Shown: positions 25,397 through 35,558, numbered from the stretch's first letter. The stretch is DNA of 64,000 bases from Alicyclobacillus sp. SO9 (GCF_016406125.1 NZ_CP066339.1:3596001-3660000), one strand, 5' to 3'. A program made the numbers and translations. Notes: generated by a model from the letters alone, not told the origin.

Positions 25397-25915
25397 ATGC
25401 CGCAGGAAAGAGCTAACGCGTTTGACTTTGCTGGAACATCCGTCACTTTAATCGGACCCGAACAAAAACCAGGCAACAAAGCGCCTGATTTTACAGTCAT
25501 TGCTAACGATAGAAGTCCCGTCACGCTGGCAGATTCCAAAGGGAAAGTCAGAATCATCAGCGTTGTTCCCTCTCTGGATACGGGCGTTTGCGACGCTCAA
25601 ACCCGTCGTTTTAATGAGGAGGCGGCAAAATTAGGTGAACACATTGTGATTCTCACGATTAGCGCCGACCTTCCCTTCGCACAAAAACGCTGGTGTGGAG
25701 CTGTCGGTGTGGATCAGGTCCAAACCCTTTCAGACCATCGTGCCATGTCTTTTGGAGATTCATACGGTACGCACATTAAAGAAGAACGCCTGGAATCGCG
25801 CGCAGTTTTTGTGGTCGATTCAAATGACGTAATTCAATACGTTGAATACGTCCCCAGCGCAGGTCAACACCCGAATTACGAATCCGCCTTAGAGGCCGCT
25901 AAAAAAGCGAAGTAA
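25397..25915 (+). CDS. tpx: Thiol peroxidase (atypical 2-Cys peroxiredoxin)
   Basis: Tpx reduces hydrogen peroxide and organic peroxides with electrons from thioredoxin, in the cytoplasm. The protein is 172 residues. The peroxidatic Cys65 lies in PSLDTGVCDAQTRRF and the resolving Cys100 in KRWCGAVG; both are at the Tpx positions. Start ATG 25397 follows AAAGGAAG; ten upstream codons are excluded. It is monocistronic, with a strong terminator behind it. Confidence 0.96.
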   Translation: MPQERANAFDFAGTSVTLIGPEQKPGNKAPDFTVIANDRSPVTLADSKGKVRIISVVPSLDTGVCDAQTRRFNEEAAKLGEHIVILTISADLPFAQKRWCGAVGVDQVQTLSDHRAMSFGDSYGTHIKEERLESRAVFVVDSNDVIQYVEYVPSAGQHPNYESALEAAKKAK

Positions 25916-25941
25916 GTCAGGATGATAATACGTAAGTAATC

Positions 25942-25982
25942 CAGGTGCTTGTCTCCCATGTGGGAGACAAGCACCTGTTTTT
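25942..25982 (+). terminator. Strong terminator after tpx
   Basis: A perfect 17-bp stem beginning CAGGTGCTTGTCTCCCA, with a two-base gap (effective loop 4), followed by TTTTTG. Confidence 0.95.
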
Positions 25983-26065
25983 GCGTACACAAGCAGACAC
26001 GGAATAACCAAATTGAATTGCGCACACAATAGCCGCAAACTATTTCGAAATGTGAGGGATCATTC

Positions 26066-26977
26066 GTGAAGACCGGCACAAAGAAATTCGCCTCGCTGTT
26101 CTTGCTCACCACATTCTCGATTGCAACAGCGGGTTGCGGCACTCAAATCAGCAACAACGCCACGACAAATACCTCTAACGCAACAGGAGGAGCCAGAGCC
26201 AGCAAGACGATTACTATCGCATGGCTCCCGTGGACAGAAGATGTGGCCACAACACACCTGTGGAAAGTCTTGTTAGAACAGAAAGGATACACAGTGAATT
26301 TAAAGGAGTTGGATGTGGGTCCGCTTTTATTGGGGTTGTCAAAGGGAGGAGTCGACGCATTCTTTGACCTCTGGCTGCCCGCAGAGCAAAACAATATTAA
26401 AAAGTACAAAAGCAACATTTCGTATTTGACAGACTGGTATACCGGCGAGTCCAGTGAAGGGGTTGCAGTACCCAAGTACATGACGAACATCAACACCCCG
26501 CAAGAACTTAATGCCCACGCAGCACAATTTAAGCATCGTATCGTTGGCATTGACCCCGGGTCTCAAGAAGAAAACTCGGTGAAAAAAATGGTAAAGGTCT
26601 ACGGAATGAATCATATTCACGTTCAGGACAGCAGCACGCCGGCCATGCTAACAGCGCTGAAACAGGCAGTAAAAGCCAAAAGACCCATTGCAGTGGTCAT
26701 GTGGACACCGCACTGGGCCTTTACGAAATACAACCTGAAATACATCAGCGACCCCAAATACATTGTGAAGAGCAAAACCACCAACAAGATACTAGTAGCA
26801 GCGAATAAAAAATGGGCTAAGGATAATCCCACTGTCAGCGGCTGGTTTTCCAACTTTAAACTTACTCCTAACCAACTCGCTTCATTAGAGGAATACATGA
26901 AGAACACCAAAGATAAGGATTCAGCCGCGAAAAAATGGATAGCAAAGAATCAGTCACTCATCAGCAGTTGGTTTTAG
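26066..26977 (+). CDS. Glycine betaine/proline-type ABC substrate-binding lipoprotein (OpuAC/ProX family)
   Basis: This is a 303-residue solute-binding lipoprotein. The signal peptide ends in the lipobox TAGC (Cys24), followed by an Asn/Thr-rich linker. The mature part starts KTITIAWLPWTEDVATTHLWK and contains VDAFFDLWLPAEQ and VVMWTPHWAFTKYNLKYI. These are hallmark segments of quaternary-amine binding proteins (OpuAC). It starts at GTG with GAGGGATCATTC in front. No ATPase or permease gene lies beside it, so it either feeds an importer encoded elsewhere or has another role. Confidence 0.9.
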   Translation: MKTGTKKFASLFLLTTFSIATAGCGTQISNNATTNTSNATGGARASKTITIAWLPWTEDVATTHLWKVLLEQKGYTVNLKELDVGPLLLGLSKGGVDAFFDLWLPAEQNNIKKYKSNISYLTDWYTGESSEGVAVPKYMTNINTPQELNAHAAQFKHRIVGIDPGSQEENSVKKMVKVYGMNHIHVQDSSTPAMLTALKQAVKAKRPIAVVMWTPHWAFTKYNLKYISDPKYIVKSKTTNKILVAANKKWAKDNPTVSGWFSNFKLTPNQLASLEEYMKNTKDKDSAAKKWIAKNQSLISSWF

Positions 26978-27006
26978 TCCAAAGGCGAACTGTGGGGACC
27001 GGTATT

Positions 27007-27939
27007 TTACCGGGGTTTGCCCTTTTTCTTCCGTTTCGTTGTATTCCTTGGGTCAACCCATAGGGTTGGTCCTGCGGAACCATTTATAGCAGAAGCGTCG
27101 TCTGTTTGATCCGCTTCGGCTGCGGCCTCCATCTGCTGACGTATGATATCAGGTTGAAGGGCCATCGTGTCCGCACAGAGACCTCTTCGAAGGCTTTCCA
27201 ATCGGAGAACGCCATCAGGTGAAATGTTCCCCAGGTTTGCTTTGGAGCCCAGTGTCTGAACGTGATATACCTGCTGCCGATACAGAGGGGCCTCCCAAAT
27301 GACGTGATTTGCAAGCGGACCCATACCGTCTACGAGAAATTTCGCATCCTGTTCACGTACATAACCGTCTGCGTCATAGATGCCGCAACCGAGACCGGAT
27401 TCCCGGCCCTCAACAATCACGTAGTCTGCTCCGCTGAGGATGTCGCTGCGCATCAGATGCAATCGCTCAGACATACTTAACTGGTCATCATCTATCTTCT
27501 TTCCGACCTCAGTAAGAACGATAAACCCCGCTTCTCTGGCCGAGTGAATCATTTCTCTGCGTGTTCGCACGGGTAATGAAATGGTCCCGTCGGAAATCTC
27601 GACTGCCCGCATTCCAGCGTCATAGACAGAGTCAAGATACTGTTCCCATGCACCGTTGGCATAGGCGATTTCAAAAGCAGTTCCGCCTGGGTACAGCAAT
27701 ATATCATATTCTTGGCACAGACTGATTTTATCCTGGATTCTTTCTGAGGGAAGAACTTTTCCACTGCCATAGGCCAGCTTCCAAAAATCCACGTGGTTTG
27801 CCGCCAGTTCGAAAATACCTCGCATAGCGGAGATTGGAAGTCCGCTGTCAATGACCATGGTTAACCCGGAAATTCGCGGTTTTTCAACTCTGCCGGGGAC
27901 AACGTCCTGCAACAGTTCGGTCCAGTAGGGGTGTTCCAC
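27007..27939 (-). CDS. Phosphosulfolactate synthase-like protein (ComA/YitD family)
   Basis: This is a 310-residue TIM-barrel protein of the ComA family. The family adds sulfite to phosphoenolpyruvate to give phosphosulfolactate. Recognisable segments are GLTMVIDSGLPISAMRGIFE, DFWKLAYGSGKVLPSERIQDKI, ILLYPGGTAFEIAY, AVEISDGTI and DYVIVEGRESGLGCGIYD. Bacillus homologues (YitD) belong to the sigma-E/mother-cell set and lead to sulfolactate in spores. The start is the GTG at 27939 after CACAGGAGG; upstream codons in frame are excluded. The C-terminus has a basic extension (KRKKKGKPR). No comB or comC is adjacent, so the product is inferred. Confidence 0.85.
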   Translation of the reverse strand: MEHPYWTELLQDVVPGRVEKPRISGLTMVIDSGLPISAMRGIFELAANHVDFWKLAYGSGKVLPSERIQDKISLCQEYDILLYPGGTAFEIAYANGAWEQYLDSVYDAGMRAVEISDGTISLPVRTRREMIHSAREAGFIVLTEVGKKIDDDQLSMSERLHLMRSDILSGADYVIVEGRESGLGCGIYDADGYVREQDAKFLVDGMGPLANHVIWEAPLYRQQVYHVQTLGSKANLGNISPDGVLRLESLRRGLCADTMALQPDIIRQQMEAAAEADQTDDASAINGSAGPTLWVDPRNTTKRKKKGKPR

Positions 27940-28027
27940 GAGCCATCCGCCTCCTGTGATGAATTCATTGCCCACAGTATATGGCGAATGCCCCAAATGC
28001 GTGTCGAGCCGAACGAGGCTGCCAAGG

Positions 28028-28561
28028 CTAATGGACCAGCATCAAGACGGCCGTTACCAGCAACACTGCACCAGACAGCTTGTCCGCTGATACATTCACA
28101 CGACTGCCGATGAAGCGGCCTATCTCCAGTCCGATGAGTGTCATGCCTAAACTCACAACCCCAAAAATTAAAGCAGCAAGTCCCATTGGCAAAGTCATCA
28201 TGCCCAGAGCAAAACCCACTGTAAGGTTGTCCAAACTCAGGGCGGCGGCAAGAACCAAGGTGCGAACACCAAGGGTACGAGCAGGCTTTTCATCCTCCCC
28301 GTCACCCGATTTCAACAACGAATAAATCCCGACTACGGCGAGGATGAAAATGCCAAAGAATTTTGCCTTGTTTCCGATTAACATTGAGAGGTCGCGTCCT
28401 ATCCACATCCCCAAAACAGGCATACCTGCCTCGAATACTCCAAATATCAAAGCAATCATAAACTGCCTGGTCCGGGGAATTTGCATTGTGCCAAGTGCAA
28501 CGGATGCCAAAGCGTTGTTTAACCCCAAAGCCAAACCTAACATACCTAGTTGCCAAATCAT
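28028..28561 (-). CDS. MntP/YtaF-like membrane protein
   Basis: This is a 177-residue protein with six predicted helices in two repeats, like the manganese exporter MntP. The second repeat keeps the acidic motif LSLDNLTVGFALG (Asp111). In the first repeat the same place reads GLNNALASVALG (Asn15-Asn16), so the first acidic residue is lost. This is the mirror image of the protein at 11823-12395. Start ATG 28561 follows a GAAGGAGTTCACGCC region. Neighbours are a ComA-like enzyme and a UbiB kinase and give no clue. Confidence 0.8.
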   Translation of the reverse strand: MIWQLGMLGLALGLNNALASVALGTMQIPRTRQFMIALIFGVFEAGMPVLGMWIGRDLSMLIGNKAKFFGIFILAVVGIYSLLKSGDGEDEKPARTLGVRTLVLAAALSLDNLTVGFALGMMTLPMGLAALIFGVVSLGMTLIGLEIGRFIGSRVNVSADKLSGAVLLVTAVLMLVH

Positions 28562-28666
28562 GGCGTGAACTCCTTCGTACCCTGGTGTCGCAAACTGAGA
28601 TGGGATTCATCAATGTGCTTTCATCCTCCCATACTCCAATTCTGGTTGCAACTTACCACCTGAGGA

Positions 28667-30397
28667 CTACAATCTCCCCGACTTGATAATGGACCAGATC
28701 AACCAGACTCCCATCAGTACAGCCACCACAATAGCTCCATCGGTGATATGCATAGTAAAACTCGACAAAGCGGGCTTAGACACCGCTGCAGCCAGCACGA
28801 CCCCTGCAATAAAGATGCTGAGTGACAACAGGATAATGCTAAAGGACAGGCGGTTACTGATTCTGTCCAGTTTCTTCAGTACCTGCTCCAATTCAGGCGC
28901 ACGTACTCGGATGTCTATTTCTCCCTTTCGCAGGTGTTGACTCAGCTGGCTTAGGGTCTGCGGTACTTCTCCAAGAAAATCCGTTACCTGCAACAGCCGC
29001 TCTCCCAGTTTTTTGGCAAGCCGGGCCGGATCAACTTTGTCTTTCAACAGTCTTTTCCCAAAAGGTTCCGCCACATCCATAATACTAAATTCGGGGTCGA
29101 GCTCTTCAACAACCCCTTCAATCGTCAACAGGGCCTTGCCCACTAACGTCAAATCTGTCGGAATTCTGATTCCATGCTCATATGCCACGCTAAACATGTC
29201 ACGGATGGATTCGCCTAAAGATACTTCACTTAATGGAACATCATAGTACCTGTCGCGAAGGTCATCGATATCCCTGGTCAGCTTTGACAAATCTACATCG
29301 GAGGGAACGACCCCCATGCGGAATAATGCTCGTACAATTAAGTCAGTGCTCTTTTGCATCAGCGCAATAATAAGTGACGCCAGCTCATCACGCATCTCCT
29401 GCGAGAGTTTTCCCACCATTCCAAAGTCCAGGAACAAAATCTGGTGGTCGGGTAAAGCAGCAATGTTGCCGGGGTGCGGGTCTGCATGAAACAAGCCATG
29501 CACCAGCAACTGCTCAAATACGGCTTTAGCAGCACGTTCTGCCAGCAAATCACGATTGTAACCTGCTTCTTCAAGCTTATCTACGTTGCTCAGTTTGATG
29601 CCCTCTACATATTCCATCACAAGCACCTTTTGCGTCGTATACTCCCAGTAGACCTTTGGAATGTAAACATGGGAGTCCCGCTGAAGGTTCTCTCTCACCT
29701 TGTCAGCGTTTCGTCCTTCCTGGACATAGTCCAGTTCTTTGGTGACGGTGCGTGCAAGTTCATCCACCACTTCCGTGACGCGGTAATGGCGCGCTGACTC
29801 CACGTGCTTTTCTGCCCGTACAGCGATATCCCTCAAAATCTCCAAATCTGTTTGAATTTGTGTTTCGACACCGGGACGCTGCACCTTTACTGCAACAACT
29901 TCACCTGTTTTCAGAACCGCTTGGTGAACCTGCCCCAGACTGGCGGCCGCCAGCGGAGTCTCTTCAAACATCGCAAAGGCTTCTTCAATTGGAGATGATA
30001 GTTCGTCTTCAACAATGGACCGTACCCGGTCGAACTCAAATGGGGGAACTTCATCTTGAAGTTTACCCAGCTCCGTTACAATGTTTTTAGGCAATAAATC
30101 CGGTCGCAAACTTGCAACTTGTCCAACCTTGACAAACGTAGGACCCAGCCGCTCAAGTACAATCCGCATCCGCTCATGCGTAAGCAGGGTCTCCTGTCGC
30201 GACATTCCAACAAAAATACGCCGGGGAAGACGCAGGATGTCTGCTAAGCCAACTCTGTCAATGAACCATGCGAAGCCATTGCTGACAAGCACTCGAGCCA
30301 CTTCTCGATATCGCTGAAAGTGACGCACGCGTTTCGCAATCATTCCGGAATACCGCCTTTCCCTGCCTTCACGCAATATAGCCTGTCTTTTCTCCAT
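28667..30397 (-). CDS. ABC1/UbiB/AarF-family atypical kinase
   Basis: This is a 576-residue membrane-associated protein of the ABC1 kinase family. N-terminal KxGQ-type motif: RLGPTFVKVGQVASLRPD. Further motifs are AAASLGQVHQAVL (the Ala-rich nucleotide loop), VAVKVQRPG (Lys), the catalytic HADPHPGNI, and LDFGMVG (the metal-binding Asp). Two C-terminal helices (SFSIILLSLSIFIAGVVLAA and AIVVAVLMGVWLIWSI) anchor it. Members support ubiquinone or other isoprenoid-lipid synthesis as ATPases; in Firmicutes the role is unsettled. The frame opens at 30466, and I take the ATG at 30397 after AGAGAGGG. Confidence 0.9.
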   Translation of the reverse strand: MEKRQAILREGRERRYSGMIAKRVRHFQRYREVARVLVSNGFAWFIDRVGLADILRLPRRIFVGMSRQETLLTHERMRIVLERLGPTFVKVGQVASLRPDLLPKNIVTELGKLQDEVPPFEFDRVRSIVEDELSSPIEEAFAMFEETPLAAASLGQVHQAVLKTGEVVAVKVQRPGVETQIQTDLEILRDIAVRAEKHVESARHYRVTEVVDELARTVTKELDYVQEGRNADKVRENLQRDSHVYIPKVYWEYTTQKVLVMEYVEGIKLSNVDKLEEAGYNRDLLAERAAKAVFEQLLVHGLFHADPHPGNIAALPDHQILFLDFGMVGKLSQEMRDELASLIIALMQKSTDLIVRALFRMGVVPSDVDLSKLTRDIDDLRDRYYDVPLSEVSLGESIRDMFSVAYEHGIRIPTDLTLVGKALLTIEGVVEELDPEFSIMDVAEPFGKRLLKDKVDPARLAKKLGERLLQVTDFLGEVPQTLSQLSQHLRKGEIDIRVRAPELEQVLKKLDRISNRLSFSIILLSLSIFIAGVVLAAAVSKPALSSFTMHITDGAIVVAVLMGVWLIWSIIKSGRL

Positions 30398-30539
30398 TGT
30401 ACCGCACGTCCCTCTCTGACTGTACCCATTCCCAACGTATTGATGCCTGTCAAGAAAAATTCTCAATCATGAGAGGTTTTTTTGATGCATAATAGAATCG
30501 TCTAATAACTGAAAGTGCTTTCAAATCCGACAGAATGGG

Positions 30540-31982
30540 GTGGCGCGGTTGCCGACACAAAACTTTGGATTAAGTTTGATTTTTCGCTTGGAGCTGGATC
30601 ATTCGAAAATCAGCTTCGACAAATTAGCAGGACTCATTGCGGGGTGGGGCGGCGATGTCATTGCACTGGATATGATACGTGCTGGGAAGAACACATCAAC
30701 GCGCGATGTCACCATCAATGTACCTGACCGAGACCACGGAGTAGACATGGTGACGAAACTTGAAAACTACAACGGGGTTCGAGTCATTAACGTTTCCGAC
30801 AGAACGTTTCTGGTGCACCTCGGCGGAAAAATTGAGGTGACGCCAAAGACCTCTGTCAAGAATCGAGACGACCTGTCGCGTGTTTACACGCCCCATGTAG
30901 CCCGGGTCTGCGAAGCCATCCGTGATGACCAGTCCAAGGCACATCAACTGACCATTAAGCGAAACACTGTTGCGGTGGTCTCGGACGGAACGGCTGTACT
31001 CGGTCTTAAGGACATTGGTCCCTACGCTGCGATGCCTGTAATGGAAGGCAAGGCAATGCTGTTTAAGCACTTCGCAAACGTCGACGCGTTTCCAATTTGT
31101 CTCGATACGAAAGACCCCGATGAGATTGTGCGAACAGTGAAGAACATTGCTCCTGGCTTTGGAGGCATCAATCTGGAAGACATCTCTTCTCCCCGATGCT
31201 TCGAAATTGAAGACCGTTTACGAAAGGAATTGGATATTCCTGTATTCCACGACGACCAACACGGTACAGCGGTCGTTCTCCTTGCAGGTTTAATCAACGC
31301 CCTTCGCTTAGTCGACAAAAAGATGGAGGACTTGAAGGTCGTTATTATGGGGATTGGTGCTGCCGGCATTGCTTGTACAAAGATGTTGCAGGCGGCGGGT
31401 GTGAAAAACATTCTCGGTGTGACGCGCCACGGAATTCTGCACAAGGACGGCACCTATGAAAATCCAATGTGGACGTGGGAAGCACAAAATACCAATCCGT
31501 TCGGTGAAACTGGGATGCTTGAAGATGCTATGAAGGGGACCGATGTGTTTGTGGGACTGTCGGGTCCCAACGTGCTAAAGGTCGATTATGTAAAAACGAT
31601 GGCCCGCGATCCCATTGTGTTTGCCATGGCCAATCCAACGCCTGAAATCCAACCGGAAGAAGCGGAGCCTTATGTCCGCGTAATGGCGACAGGGCGTTCC
31701 GACTACCCGAACCAAATTAACAATGTCCTGTGTTTCCCTGGCATTTTCAAAGGCGCCTTAGCAGCCCGCGCACACACGATTAACGAAGAGATGAAATTGG
31801 CCGCGGCACAGGCCATTGCGTCGGTCGTAACGGAGGATGAACTGTCTGAGACCTACATCATCCCTTCTGTCTTTAACTCAAAAGTCGTCGAGGCCGTGTC
31901 GCACAATGTGATGCAGGCTGCATACGACAGCGGGGTTGCGAGACGGGATTCTCATGACTTTGGGTCGAAAGACAATTTTTAA
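30540..31982 (+). CDS. NAD(P)-dependent malic enzyme with N-terminal ACT domain
   Basis: This is a 480-residue malic enzyme that converts malate to pyruvate and carbon dioxide. Residues about 12-88 are an ACT-type regulatory domain. The malic N-terminal domain has YTPHVARVCEAI and VSDGTAVLGLKDIGPYAAMPVMEGKA. The metal-binding region is NLEDISSPRCFEIE, then FHDDQHGTAVV. The NAD-binding domain has IMGIGAAGIA, and FAMANPTPEI follows. The start is a GTG or a TTG three codons later, both with a weak site (GAATGGGG). An ACT domain suggests allosteric control by an amino acid. It is divergent from the UbiB gene. Confidence 0.93.
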   Translation: MARLPTQNFGLSLIFRLELDHSKISFDKLAGLIAGWGGDVIALDMIRAGKNTSTRDVTINVPDRDHGVDMVTKLENYNGVRVINVSDRTFLVHLGGKIEVTPKTSVKNRDDLSRVYTPHVARVCEAIRDDQSKAHQLTIKRNTVAVVSDGTAVLGLKDIGPYAAMPVMEGKAMLFKHFANVDAFPICLDTKDPDEIVRTVKNIAPGFGGINLEDISSPRCFEIEDRLRKELDIPVFHDDQHGTAVVLLAGLINALRLVDKKMEDLKVVIMGIGAAGIACTKMLQAAGVKNILGVTRHGILHKDGTYENPMWTWEAQNTNPFGETGMLEDAMKGTDVFVGLSGPNVLKVDYVKTMARDPIVFAMANPTPEIQPEEAEPYVRVMATGRSDYPNQINNVLCFPGIFKGALAARAHTINEEMKLAAAQAIASVVTEDELSETYIIPSVFNSKVVEAVSHNVMQAAYDSGVARRDSHDFGSKDNF

Positions 31983-32040
31983 GTCAAACACAACCTGACT
32001 GAATGAACGCTGCAGCAGCAGTCTGTAACTCACAAGCACA

Positions 32041-32075
32041 AGGACAGGGTAAGTTCCCCGTCCTTTTGTTTTTTT
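32041..32075 (+). terminator. Terminator after malic enzyme gene
   Basis: AGGACAGGG pairs with CCCCGTCCT (one mismatch), followed by a T-rich tract (TTTTGTTTTTTT). Confidence 0.85.
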
Positions 32076-32133
32076 AGACCTGTCTCTCTACACTCTTATC
32101 GCTGTCCGATATCTAGCAATTAGCGTACCAATA

Positions 32134-32162
32134 TTGACATATGTCGTTATTTTAAGAATAAT
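32134..32162 (+). promoter_or_regulatory. Sigma-A promoter of thrC-thrB-hom
   Basis: Perfect -35 TTGACA (32134-32139), 17-base spacer and -10 AATAAT (32157-32162), 38 bases before the thrC start. The short leader has no T-box or attenuator. Confidence 0.75.
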
Positions 32163-32200
32163 ATATTAACTTGTTTTATGCATCGAGGAGGAATTTTTCC

Positions 32201-33283
32201 ATGACCGTTGCTTCGTCCAATCCGAAAAATGCCTGGCCGGGTTTACTCCACAAATATGCAGAGTGGTTGCCAATTAACGAAAGTACTCCAAGGCTTACGC
32301 TTTGTGAGGGAAATACACCGCTGATACCGTCAGAGGTAATCGGCCCCCAAGTTGGGGCCCGTCTGTACTTTAAGTTTGAAGGGGCAAACCCAACGGGATC
32401 ATTCAAGGACAGAGGCATGGTTCTTGCTGTAGCCAAGGCCGTCGAGGAAGGGAGCAAAGCCGTTATCTGCGCCTCGACAGGTAATACGTCTGCTTCTGCA
32501 GCAGCATACGCAGTGAGAGCAGGCGTCAAGGCCGTCGTTATTATTCCAGAAGGCAAAATCGCATTGGGTAAGCTCGCTCAAGCAAAAATGTACGGTGCAG
32601 AAATTGTGTCTATTCGAGGCAATTTTGACGAGGCACTCGAAATGGTTAGAAGCTTGTCAGAGTTACTGCCGCTGACAGTGGTCAACTCAATCAACCCATA
32701 CCGGCTCCAAGGACAGCAAACGGCCGCCTTTGAGGTCTGCGATGCACTGGGTCACGCACCTGACAAACTATGTATTCCTGTCGGGAACGCAGGGAATATC
32801 AGCGCTTACTGGATGGGATTCTCGCATTACCATGAATCCGGAAAAACTGACAGCCGGCCGCGAATGTTCGGCTTTGAAGCCGAAGGTGCAGCCGCGCTCG
32901 TCTACGGACACAAAATCGACAATCCGGAAACCTTCGCTACGGCTATTCGCATCGGAAACCCTGCGTCAGGTGACTTGGCCTTGGCCGCGGCAAAAGAGTC
33001 TAAAGGTGAAATCCAAGCCGTTTCCGACGAGCAGCTTGCAGAGGCCTACACACTGCTTGCACAGGAAGGGATCTTTGCCGAGCCCGGTTCGGCAGCGTCT
33101 GTAGCTGGACTCCTCCAATTGAGTCGGCAGGGCAAGGTTGTAGAAGGGGAGGAAATTGTCTGTGTGCTGACGGGAAACGGCCTGAAAGACCCTGATTCTG
33201 CCATCCGCTTAAGCCGCGGCAATCCACACAGCGTCGATGCGGACACTGAGGAAGTACGGCAGCTGCTGGAGCAGTGGCTATGA
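32201..33283 (+). CDS. thrC: Threonine synthase
   Basis: ThrC converts O-phosphohomoserine to threonine with pyridoxal phosphate. The protein is 360 residues. The cofactor lysine lies in [14 protein letters not shown], the phosphate-binding loop in [14 protein letters not shown] (seen as [13 protein letters not shown]), and an early conserved block is [11 protein letters not shown]. The start is the ATG at 32201 after GAGGAGG; the frame upstream is not coding. The stop overlaps thrB. The gene order thrC-thrB-hom differs from the hom-thrC-thrB order of Bacillus subtilis. Confidence 0.96.
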   Translation: MTVASSNPKNAWPGLLHKYAEWLPINESTPRLTLCEGNTPLIPSEVIGPQVGARLYFKFEGANPTGSFKDRGMVLAVAKAVEEGSKAVICASTGNTSASAAAYAVRAGVKAVVIIPEGKIALGKLAQAKMYGAEIVSIRGNFDEALEMVRSLSELLPLTVVNSINPYRLQGQQTAAFEVCDALGHAPDKLCIPVGNAGNISAYWMGFSHYHESGKTDSRPRMFGFEAEGAAALVYGHKIDNPETFATAIRIGNPASGDLALAAAKESKGEIQAVSDEQLAEAYTLLAQEGIFAEPGSAASVAGLLQLSRQGKVVEGEEIVCVLTGNGLKDPDSAIRLSRGNPHSVDADTEEVRQLLEQWL

Positions 33284-34236
33284 TGCCAAAGTTCAGCGTA
33301 GACATTGCTGCCACCAGTGCGAACTTGGGGCCGGGTTTTGACTGCATGGGCTTGGCCATCAATCGCTACAACCGCTTCACCATCACACCGGATGAAATGT
33401 TCTCCATCAATGCCAAAGGACCTGCGGCCCCTGCCATTCCAAGAACGAAAGATAACTTGGTGGTGCAGGGCCTCGAACTCCTGCTCCATCACGTTGGTGC
33501 CGTACAAACCCCAAGGCGATGGCGTATCGACATCCAGGCAGACATTCCCGCAGGCTCAGGGCTCGGGTCCAGTGCGTCAGCCATCGCGGGCGGAATGTTG
33601 TTGGGAAATGAAATGGTGGGATATTATGAGCCGCGCCGGCAGATGTCTCGCTGGGAAGTGGTTCAGCTTGCCACAGCAATGGAGGGGCACCCGGATAACG
33701 TCACGCCAGCGTTGCTTGGAGGGGCATGGTTAAGCGTATACGAGGAGCACAAGCTCCAATCCTTCGCACTGTCACTCCCAGAAAACCTTGTTTTTGCTGT
33801 CGGAACCCCACAAATCCATGTGTCGACAGACGAATCGCGCAAGGCCTTGTCGGCTTTAGTGCCGCGCCATGACGCTATCTATAATACTGCACAAGCTGCT
33901 CGACTCGTCTTAGCCCTGGAGCGACGCGACTTGTCTCTGCTTCGAGACGCTTTTGGCGATAAGATTCACGAGCCATACCGAACACCCTCGCTGCCCTATT
34001 ATAAGGAAGTCGTTGCAGCCGTCCTTGATGCAGGAGCCATCACCGTTACGCTGAGCGGCTCAGGTCCCACGCTGCTGGTTTGGTGCGACAGCTCAGAGAG
34101 TGCAGAATGTGCTGCCGAGGCCATGCAGCAAGTGTGGTCAGAGCATAGTGTGGCTGCAGTCTGCAATACGGCCCTCCCGGACAGGACAGAGCCCGCAGTG
34201 TACCGATTAGATGATTCAAGGGAGGCAGATGCATGA
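33280..34236 (+). CDS. thrB: Homoserine kinase
   Basis: ThrB phosphorylates homoserine with ATP. The protein is 318 residues of the GHMP kinase family. The N-terminal block [22 protein letters not shown] is diagnostic, the ATP loop is [16 protein letters not shown], and a late motif is [12 protein letters not shown]. The ATG at 33280 overlaps the thrC stop (ATGATG), with GGAG eight bases upstream. Its own stop overlaps hom by 4 bases, so the three genes are translationally coupled. Confidence 0.96.
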   Translation: MMPKFSVDIAATSANLGPGFDCMGLAINRYNRFTITPDEMFSINAKGPAAPAIPRTKDNLVVQGLELLLHHVGAVQTPRRWRIDIQADIPAGSGLGSSASAIAGGMLLGNEMVGYYEPRRQMSRWEVVQLATAMEGHPDNVTPALLGGAWLSVYEEHKLQSFALSLPENLVFAVGTPQIHVSTDESRKALSALVPRHDAIYNTAQAARLVLALERRDLSLLRDAFGDKIHEPYRTPSLPYYKEVVAAVLDAGAITVTLSGSGPTLLVWCDSSESAECAAEAMQQVWSEHSVAAVCNTALPDRTEPAVYRLDDSREADA

Positions 34237-35522
34237 ATTTGGCAATTGGTTTGTTAGGATGCGGTACTGTTGGTCAGGGTGTGGTACAGTTGGCGCAAAA
34301 ACGTGCAGATATGATTCGTAATTTAACAGGAACAAGACCTGTGATCCGCAAAGTCCTCGTACAAAACCCGAACAAAAAGCGAGCCATTGAAGCAACCACC
34401 TTCACGTACACGACAAGGCCCGAGGACATTCTGCATGACTCGGACATACGAATTGTCGTTGAAGTCATGGGTGGTGTAGAACATACAAAGGACCTTATTC
34501 TCGAAGCCTTGCGCTCTGGTAAACACGTAGTGACTGCCAACAAGGATTTGATGGCAGTACACGGCCCTGAGATTTTGAAAACAGCTGAAGAAAACAATGT
34601 TGAAATTCTATACGAGGCTTCTGTAGGCGGAGCTATTCCTTTAATTCGACCCTTAAAGGACTCATTGACTGCAAATGAAATTACTGGATTGAAAGGAATC
34701 ATCAACGGTACGACCAACTATATTCTCACCCAAATGACGCAAACCGGAGCCAGTTTTGCAGAGGCGCTGAAGGAAGCGCAGGACCTTGGCTTTGCGGAAG
34801 CCGACCCGACTTCCGATGTGGACGGGCTTGACGCAGCACGAAAATTAACGATTTTGGCCTCGTTGGCGTTTTACGCAAGGGTTCGCCTGGACGAAGTCGA
34901 AGTGCAGGGAATTCGCTCTATTACTGCTCGGGATGTGCAGTACGCTGCAAAACTAGGCACTGTGATTAAGCTGGTCGCAGTCGGAAGCGACAAAAGTGGT
35001 CATTTGTCTCTGTCAGTCAGGCCCGCTCTCATCCCAAAGCAGCATCCATTGTCACAGGTATCGGGGTCATTTAACGCGCTCTATGTGGAGGCAGACGCAG
35101 CGGGAGACCTCATGTTTTACGGACGCGGTGCAGGGTCCCTGCCTACTGCGAGTGCAGTCATGGGCGATGTGATATCCCTTATGAAGGACATCCAAATTGG
35201 TGTGTCCGGCAGAAGCGCCCATATGTACATGCCAGCAAAGCATATAGATGTTTCTTCAAGTACGCCCATGCGGCACTACATCCGGCTGACAGTAACAGAT
35301 GAGCCCGGCGTTTTTGCGCGAATCGCCTCTGGGTTTGCACAAGCGAACGTCAGTATGGAAACGGTACTTCAGCAGTTATTAGAAGATGCGACAGCCGAAA
35401 TTGTGATTGTGACCCACGCTGTCGAGCACACAGCCCTGCGGAAAGCACTGCAATCGCTGGAGTCTTTGACCAGTGTCCAAAAGATTCACAATGTACTGCC
35501 CGTGGAATCTAATCCTGTGTAA
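34233..35522 (+). CDS. hom: Homoserine dehydrogenase
   Basis: Hom reduces aspartate semialdehyde to homoserine, the branch-point step for threonine and methionine. The protein is 429 residues. The Rossmann motif GLLGCGTVGQGV lies at the N-terminus. The catalytic core contains TANKDLMA, YEASVGGAIPLIRPLKDS and GLKGIINGTTNYIL. The C-terminal ACT domain (about 350-425, starting IRLTVTDEPGVFARI) is the usual feedback site for threonine. ATGA overlap with thrB; GGGAGG precedes the start. Confidence 0.96.
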   Translation: MNLAIGLLGCGTVGQGVVQLAQKRADMIRNLTGTRPVIRKVLVQNPNKKRAIEATTFTYTTRPEDILHDSDIRIVVEVMGGVEHTKDLILEALRSGKHVVTANKDLMAVHGPEILKTAEENNVEILYEASVGGAIPLIRPLKDSLTANEITGLKGIINGTTNYILTQMTQTGASFAEALKEAQDLGFAEADPTSDVDGLDAARKLTILASLAFYARVRLDEVEVQGIRSITARDVQYAAKLGTVIKLVAVGSDKSGHLSLSVRPALIPKQHPLSQVSGSFNALYVEADAAGDLMFYGRGAGSLPTASAVMGDVISLMKDIQIGVSGRSAHMYMPAKHIDVSSSTPMRHYIRLTVTDEPGVFARIASGFAQANVSMETVLQQLLEDATAEIVIVTHAVEHTALRKALQSLESLTSVQKIHNVLPVESNPV

Positions 35523-35558
35523 GCCAAACCTGCCGTATTCCCAGCATTCACGCAAGTA

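Noticed and set aside
30455-30485. Terminator between the UbiB and malic enzyme genes
   Set aside because: TCTCA/TGAGA is only a 5-bp stem, and no gene ends here on the plus strand although a T run follows.
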